In this document: positions 59,964 to 64,000 of the stretch, in pieces | How the letters are laid out: every line of letters begins with the position of its first letter | Position numbering within the stretch: position 1 is the stretch's first letter | Source: Curtobacterium sp. MCBD17_032 | GTDB taxonomy: Bacteria; Actinomycetota; Actinomycetes; Actinomycetales; Microbacteriaceae | Length of the DNA: 64,000 nt | Assembly (NCBI RefSeq): GCF_003234855.1 | Contig: NZ_QKTO01000005.1 | Location: 1 to 64,000 of the forward strand | Direction of reading: 5' to 3' | The notes under the pieces: generated by a model | Database searches by the model: none | Seen by the model: only the letters and a program-made list of their open reading frames with translations | Told to the model about the DNA's origin: nothing | Made by a program: the position numbers and the translations under genes

Positions 59964-60773
59964 GTGTTCGGCAAGCGCAAGAAGGACCAGCCATCGGGCT
60001 CCGAGTTCCACCGGACCAACAGTGAGCAGCAGCTCTTCGCGCAGCTGCTGGCCGAGACCCGGGCCGACCCGGAGAAGCTGTTCACGATCGAGATGATCGA
60101 TCGTGGCAACCCAGGTCGCGACCTCGACGACCGTCTGGACCGGGTCCGCCACGCGGGCGTGACGATGACGCGGCCGTCCCCCGCCGAGGGTGTCCCGCCA
60201 CGGTCGTCGTCGCACTCCGAGTCCGGAACCGCCGAGACGCCCGCCGACGAGCTGGTCCCGCTCAGCCGCGAGCCGTTCACGGCCGAGACCGGTGACGTCT
60301 TCTTCATCCCGGACGGCGGCGGCAGCGTGCTGCTCGGGCACGTCCTCGCGACGCTGCACGACGCCGTCCACGTCGCGGTCTTCCAGCGCCCAGCGGACCT
60401 CCCGCGCCCCGCCGACCCGCTCGTCGTGCTCGCCACGCAGCCGGTGGTGGCCGGGCTGACCCTGCCGGCACGGTTCCAGCCGGGCATGTGGGAGGTCGTC
60501 GGCAACGTCGCCCCGGACACCGACCGCCTGTTGCCCGCGTACACCTGGGGCACGGACCTCGACGGTGTGTACGTCACCGACTTCAGCGGGTCGCGCTCCC
60601 GACCCGCCACCGAGATCGAGGCGACGACGATCCCCCGCCGCGTCGTCGTGTCGCCGTACTTCATCGACATCGCCGTCCGGGCCGTGGTCGGCCTCGTCGA
60701 CTGGCACCCGGACTTCGAGCACCTCCGCTACCGCTCCACCCCACGCTCCGTCGACCTCTTCCCCGCGCGCTGA
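59964..60773 (+). CDS. Fusion of inactive toxin-tip segment and Imm26-like domain
   Basis: 269 aa, GTG start after GAGGGGAAC. Residues 20-66 align without gaps to residues 1698-1744 of the RHS toxin tip (shared core LFxxExIDRGxPGxDLD). The nuclease positions are lost: R1705 becomes Q27 and E1737 becomes D59, and the GIY/YVG half is missing. A ~40-residue Ser/Pro/Glu linker follows. Residues 109-269 match the Imm26-like protein at 56155 (TGDVFFIP, FQPGMWEVVGNVA, LDGVYVTDFSG). It looks like a toxin-mimic joined to its own antidote, either a deletion relic or a decoy. Confidence 0.7.
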   Translation: MFGKRKKDQPSGSEFHRTNSEQQLFAQLLAETRADPEKLFTIEMIDRGNPGRDLDDRLDRVRHAGVTMTRPSPAEGVPPRSSSHSESGTAETPADELVPLSREPFTAETGDVFFIPDGGGSVLLGHVLATLHDAVHVAVFQRPADLPRPADPLVVLATQPVVAGLTLPARFQPGMWEVVGNVAPDTDRLLPAYTWGTDLDGVYVTDFSGSRSRPATEIEATTIPRRVVVSPYFIDIAVRAVVGLVDWHPDFEHLRYRSTPRSVDLFPAR

Positions 60774-60819
60774 AGAGGGACGGGGGCGGCCACCGCGGGT
60801 GCGGTGGTGCACACCCGTC

Positions 60820-60858
60820 GGACGGGAGGCGCGGTGCCGGCTGGCACCGTCCTCCCTC
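60820..60858. terminator. Decayed copy of the CGGACGGGAGGC hairpin
   Basis: The 30 bases from 60820 match 50699-50728 exactly (GGACGGGAGGCGCGGTGCCG...). The right arm is broken after GGCACCG (CTCCC is kept but shifted). The inner GGTGCC/GGCACC stem remains. It lies 47 bp after the fusion gene and may still end that transcript. Confidence 0.5.
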
Positions 60859-60937
60859 GCAGCCTCGGTCGGCACGCCCCGCGGCCCGCTCCGCGTCGCC
60901 GCTGAGCGGGCCGCGCCCGTTCGACCGTCGGTCGCGC

Positions 60938-62182
60938 CTACCGCGCGCTGGGCACGTCCGTCGGCTGGACCACTTCGGTGAGCCACGCCAGGATCCGCGC
61001 GTCGAACCAGTCCGCGTCGTGGTTCCAGAGCTTCGTGTGCCGGGCGACGTGCGCGACCTCGAGCCGCACCAGGTCCGGTCGTGCCGCTGCGAGGGCGTGT
61101 GCCGCTGACGATGGGACGAACCCGTCGTCGTCGCTGTGCAGCAGGAGGATCGGCACCCGCAGTTCGTCGGCGCGGGCGACCATGTCGAGCTCGCGCAGGT
61201 CGATCGGCCGCTCGAGTCCGGCGATCCGGTGCACGACCGGCGTGCGGAGGACCCACTGCGCCACCTTCCGGACCGGCCGCGGCAGTCGGAGCGCGCGGCT
61301 CTGCGACTTGAGGACGGCGTTCCAGTCGACGACGGCCGAGTCCAGCACGATGCCGGAGACCAGGTGCGCCAGCGCCGAGCGCACGAGCGTCTGCAGGACG
61401 ACGGCGCCGCCCATCGACCATCCCATGAGCACGACGCTCGTGGCGCCCTGCTGCGCGACCCAGTCGAGTGCGGCGTCGGCGTCCTCCCACTCGGTCGAGC
61501 CGAGCCCGTAGCGGCCGTCGGGGCTCGGAAGCGCGACGCCGTCGTTCCGCCACGACACCAGCAGCACGGAGTACCCGGCAGCGCGGAACACCGGCACGGC
61601 GCGGATCGTCTCGGCGCGCGTGACGCCACGACCGTGCACGAGGACGGCCCAGGGAGCCGCCGGGTCCTCGGCGCGGACGACCCAGGCGGGCGCGGGACCG
61701 TTCGGGGTCCGCACGTCGACGTCCTCGACCGGGACGCCGAGCTCCCCCGGGGTCAGGTAGAACCAGCCGCCCCAGCGTCCGCGCCGTGCAACGGTCGGGT
61801 CGCCGGCGTCCACCGCGATGATGCGCCGGGTGACCGTCGTGTCGGTCACGGCGAGCACCTCGCCGACCCGCATGTGCCCGGTCGCTCCGCCGAACCACAG
61901 GCTGTACCGGCCCTGGAGCTCCGTGTCGGGACTGCGCCCCAGGGTGACGGTCCGGGCCTCCAGGTCGACCGCGGTGATCGGGACCCGCTCGGTGCGCTTG
62001 CGGTCCGGGGTGACGACGGCGCGGGCGACGGCAACGACGGAGCCGGCGATGACCGCGACGCCGAAGGCGGCGGCGGTGACACCGGCGCCGAGCGCGACGA
62101 AGCCGGCCGAGCGCGCCGTCCGTTCAGCGGGCCCCGGCCGTGACCGACGTGCGGGACGGACGGCGGCGGGACGGCGGGGCAT
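60938..62182 (-). CDS. Alpha/beta hydrolase, membrane-anchored
   Basis: 414 aa from ATG 62182 (GGAGG 6 bp upstream). Basic N-terminus, one membrane helix (FVALGAGVTAAAFGVAVIAGSVVAVARAVV), a ~100-residue beta-rich linker, then the hydrolase fold: oxyanion region AVLVHGRGVTRAE, nucleophile elbow VVLMGWSMGGAVVL with Ser, and LLLHSDDDGFVP with the acid and HTKLWN with the His. Likely an envelope-facing or membrane-bound esterase/peptidase of unknown substrate. Confidence 0.82.
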   Translation of the reverse strand: MPRRPAAVRPARRSRPGPAERTARSAGFVALGAGVTAAAFGVAVIAGSVVAVARAVVTPDRKRTERVPITAVDLEARTVTLGRSPDTELQGRYSLWFGGATGHMRVGEVLAVTDTTVTRRIIAVDAGDPTVARRGRWGGWFYLTPGELGVPVEDVDVRTPNGPAPAWVVRAEDPAAPWAVLVHGRGVTRAETIRAVPVFRAAGYSVLLVSWRNDGVALPSPDGRYGLGSTEWEDADAALDWVAQQGATSVVLMGWSMGGAVVLQTLVRSALAHLVSGIVLDSAVVDWNAVLKSQSRALRLPRPVRKVAQWVLRTPVVHRIAGLERPIDLRELDMVARADELRVPILLLHSDDDGFVPSSAAHALAAARPDLVRLEVAHVARHTKLWNHDADWFDARILAWLTEVVQPTDVPSAR

Positions 62183-62280
62183 GCGGGCCTCCAGGAAGAG
62201 GACGACTGCGGGCAGCACGACTGCGCGACGGACGGCGTGCCGCCCGCACCGGTGCTCGGTCCGGAGCCTAGTCTGCATCC

Positions 62281-62877
62281 GTGCCTGAACCCCGAGTCCC
62301 CGACGCCGAACCGGAGGCGTTCGCGCGTCTCCGCGCGTTCGTGTCGACCGGCAGGACCCGCACCGAGACCACGGTCACCGAGATCCCCTCGCCGAGCCGC
62401 ATCGCCCCGTACTCGATCGCCCTCGCGGCGGACGTGTCCGGGGTCGTGCACGGCGTCGACTCGGACCTCGGTACCGGACGCTTCATCGCCCTGCACGACC
62501 CCGACGAGCCGGAGGGCTGGGGTGGCGCGTACCGCATCGTGACCTTCGCGCAGGCCCCGCTCGAGCCCGAGATCGGCGTCGACGAGTTCGTCGCCGACGT
62601 GACGTGGAGCTGGCTCGTCGACGCCCTCGACGCGCACGGCGCCCGCTACGCGAACGCCTCGGGTACCGCGACGAAGATCATCTCGCGCGGGTACGGCGAA
62701 CTCGCGACGCAGGGCGACGGTGCCCAACTGGAACTCCGGGCGTCGTGGACGCCCCTCGACGACGACCTGACGCCGCACGTGCAGGCCTGGGAGGAGATCG
62801 TGGCGATGCTCGCCGGACTCCCCCCGGCCTCGGACGGCGTCTCGCTCCTGGCCCCTCGGAGGCTCGCCCGTGACTGA
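62281..62877 (+). CDS. DUF3000 family protein
   Basis: 198 aa, GTG start. Matches the actinobacterial DUF3000 pattern: RIAPYSIALAADV, GRFIALHDPDEPEGWGGAYRIVTFAQAPLEPEIGVD and TWSWLVDALDAHGARYANASGTATKIISRGYGEL. Always found near an HRDC/RNase D gene in this phylum, as here (8-bp overlap). Role unknown. Confidence 0.87.
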   Translation: MPEPRVPDAEPEAFARLRAFVSTGRTRTETTVTEIPSPSRIAPYSIALAADVSGVVHGVDSDLGTGRFIALHDPDEPEGWGGAYRIVTFAQAPLEPEIGVDEFVADVTWSWLVDALDAHGARYANASGTATKIISRGYGELATQGDGAQLELRASWTPLDDDLTPHVQAWEEIVAMLAGLPPASDGVSLLAPRRLARD

Positions 62878-64000
62878 CCCCGATCCCGCCTACGAGGCCG
62901 CGCACGCCGCCGTCCACGTGATCGAGAGCCGCGAGGAGTACCTCGACGCCGTGGCCCGCATCGCCGCCGGCACCGGTCCGGTCGCGGTCGACGCCGAGCG
63001 CGCCAGCGGCTACCGCTACTCCCAGCGGGCATACCTCATCCAGGTGTTCCGCCGCGGCTCGGGCTCGTTCCTGTTCGACCCGATCGCGATCGGTGACTTC
63101 AGCGACCTGCAAGCCGCGATCGTCGACGAGGAGTGGGTGTTCCACGCCGCATCGCAGGACCTGCCGTGCCTCCGCGAAGTCGGCCTCGTCCCGACCCGGG
63201 TCTTCGACACCGAGCTCGGGGCCCGGATCGCCGGCTTCCCGCGCGTGGGGCTCGGCGCGGTCGTCGAGCAGCTGCTCGGCATCACGCTCGCGAAGGCGCA
63301 CTCCGCCGCGGACTGGTCGACCCGTCCGCTGCCCCAGGCCTGGCTCGTGTACGCCGCCCTCGACGTCGAACTGCTGCCCGACCTGCGCGACTCCCTCGCC
63401 GAGGTCCTCGAGGCCGCGGGCAAGACGCGGATCGCCGAGGAGGAGTTCGCCGCCGTCCTCGCCCGCGCCCCGAAGCCCCCGCGCGCCGAGCCCTGGCGTC
63501 GCCTGTCCGGCATGAACGTGCTCCGTGGCGCCCGTGCCCTGGCGATCGCGCGGTCGCTGTGGCAGGCACGCGACGCGTACGCCCAGGAGACCGACATCGC
63601 CCCGGGCCGCACGATCCCGGACGCCGCCATCGTCGCCGCCGCCGCTGCCGCCCCGGCCTCGCGTGCCGAACTCGGCGCGCTGAAGACCTTCACCGGCCGC
63701 GCCAGCCGGTCGGAACTCGACCGCTGGTGGGCCGCCGTCGAGGAGGGTCGCACCACGGAGGACTTGCCGCGCCTGCGTGGCGGGGGCGAGCCGAGCCTCC
63801 CGCCGCCCCGCGCCTGGGCCGACCGGAACCCGGACGCCGACCGCCGGTACCGTGCAGCCCGCGTCGCCGTCGCCGCCCGCGCCGCCGAACTCGACCTGCC
63901 CGTCGAGAACCTCCTCACGCCGGAGACGCTCCGGCTCGTGTCGTGGAACCCGCCGAAGACCGTCGCGACGGAGACCGTCGGCGCCACCCTCGCGTCGCAC
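62870..64000 (+). CDS. Ribonuclease D-like 3'-5' exonuclease with HRDC domain (3' end cut)
   Basis: 377 codons in the window, no stop. DEDDy exonuclease motifs: GPVAVDAERASGYRYSQRAYLIQVF (D-x-E), VFHAASQDLPCL (second Asp) and LVYAALDVELLPDL (Tyr and last Asp). LRGARALAIARSLWQARDAYAQETDIAPGRTIPD is an HRDC domain. Trims RNA 3' ends. GTG start inside the DUF3000 3' end. The C-terminal part runs off the window. Confidence 0.88.
   Translation, partial: MTDPDPAYEAAHAAVHVIESREEYLDAVARIAAGTGPVAVDAERASGYRYSQRAYLIQVFRRGSGSFLFDPIAIGDFSDLQAAIVDEEWVFHAASQDLPCLREVGLVPTRVFDTELGARIAGFPRVGLGAVVEQLLGITLAKAHSAADWSTRPLPQAWLVYAALDVELLPDLRDSLAEVLEAAGKTRIAEEEFAAVLARAPKPPRAEPWRRLSGMNVLRGARALAIARSLWQARDAYAQETDIAPGRTIPDAAIVAAAAAAPASRAELGALKTFTGRASRSELDRWWAAVEEGRTTEDLPRLRGGGEPSLPPPRAWADRNPDADRRYRAARVAVAARAAELDLPVENLLTPETLRLVSWNPPKTVATETVGATLASH

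Noticed and set aside
59831..60025. Small ORF MTDDPALECTDGRV... with a good GGAGGAGG ribosome site
   Set aside because: Only ~28 residues look sensible before it runs as a shadow into the fusion gene; it may be a gene fragment but cannot be supported as a protein.
1..64000. CRISPR arrays, insertion sequences, integrases, tRNA or rRNA genes
   Set aside because: None recognised: the tandem repeats found have no spacers, and no transposase or integrase motif or tRNA-like cloverleaf was noticed on reading both strands.

Overview
The window is from a very GC-rich actinobacterium with strong G/C bias at third codon positions, many GTG starts and dense ATGA/GTGA stop-start overlaps. The gene set (flagellar genes of Gram-positive type, AztABCD-like zinc importer, DUF3000 next to an HRDC/RNase D gene, SipW-type exported protein, ChaB-like protein) fits a motile Microbacteriaceae member, possibly Curtobacterium-like. 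The genus is an inference; no rRNA or tRNA gene was seen.

Layout. 1-4401 (minus): flbD-motA-motB-fliM-fliN-fliO-fliP, with fliP running off the left edge. 4402-24570: about 20 kb of non-flagellar genes sitting between flbD and flgE. This block holds a Zur-type zinc importer (aztA, aztB, aztC and two AztD-like chaperones), a CPA1 Na+/H+ antiporter, an SDR/MerR pair, prfC, a SipW-type exported protein, an SMP-30 protein, and a probable glycolipid/isoprenoid tailoring cluster (GT2, P450, epimerase, CrtI-like oxidase, UbiA prenyltransferase, UDP-glycosyltransferase). 24579-39122 (minus): the rest of the flagellar set, in transcription order fliA, fliC, fliD, fliS, fliT-like gene, flgB, flgC, fliE, fliF, fliG, fliH, fliI, fliJ, an NlpC/P60 hydrolase, fliK, flgD, flgE. 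39493-42693 (plus): flgN-flgK-flgL-fliW. 42753-50683: housekeeping and small genes (KAS III, ChaB, aldo/keto reductase, ammonium transporter, zapE, rhodanese, sufE). 50828-60773 (plus): a polymorphic-toxin locus with a 1776-residue RHS protein ending in a GIY-YIG-like nuclease, its Imm26-like immunity protein, a broken second toxin tip, and a row of immunity-like or unknown genes ending in an ORF that fuses a dead piece of the same toxin to a second Imm26-like domain. 60938-64000: an alpha/beta hydrolase, DUF3000 and an RNase D-like gene cut by the right edge.

How it fits together. Four flagellar transcription units (flbD, flgB, fliC, flgN) carry a shared promoter of the form CTtAC-N15/16-GCCGAtAg, matching sigma-28 spacing, and sigma-28 (fliA) is encoded here. 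Several of these transcripts appear to begin with a hairpin that displays an ACGGA loop, the core bound by CsrA. fliW, the CsrA antagonist, is present but csrA is not next to it. A 12-bp inverted motif (CGGACGGGAGGC) recurs in intergenic terminators and as single copies inside genes, in the way DNA-uptake-sequence terminators do in other bacteria.
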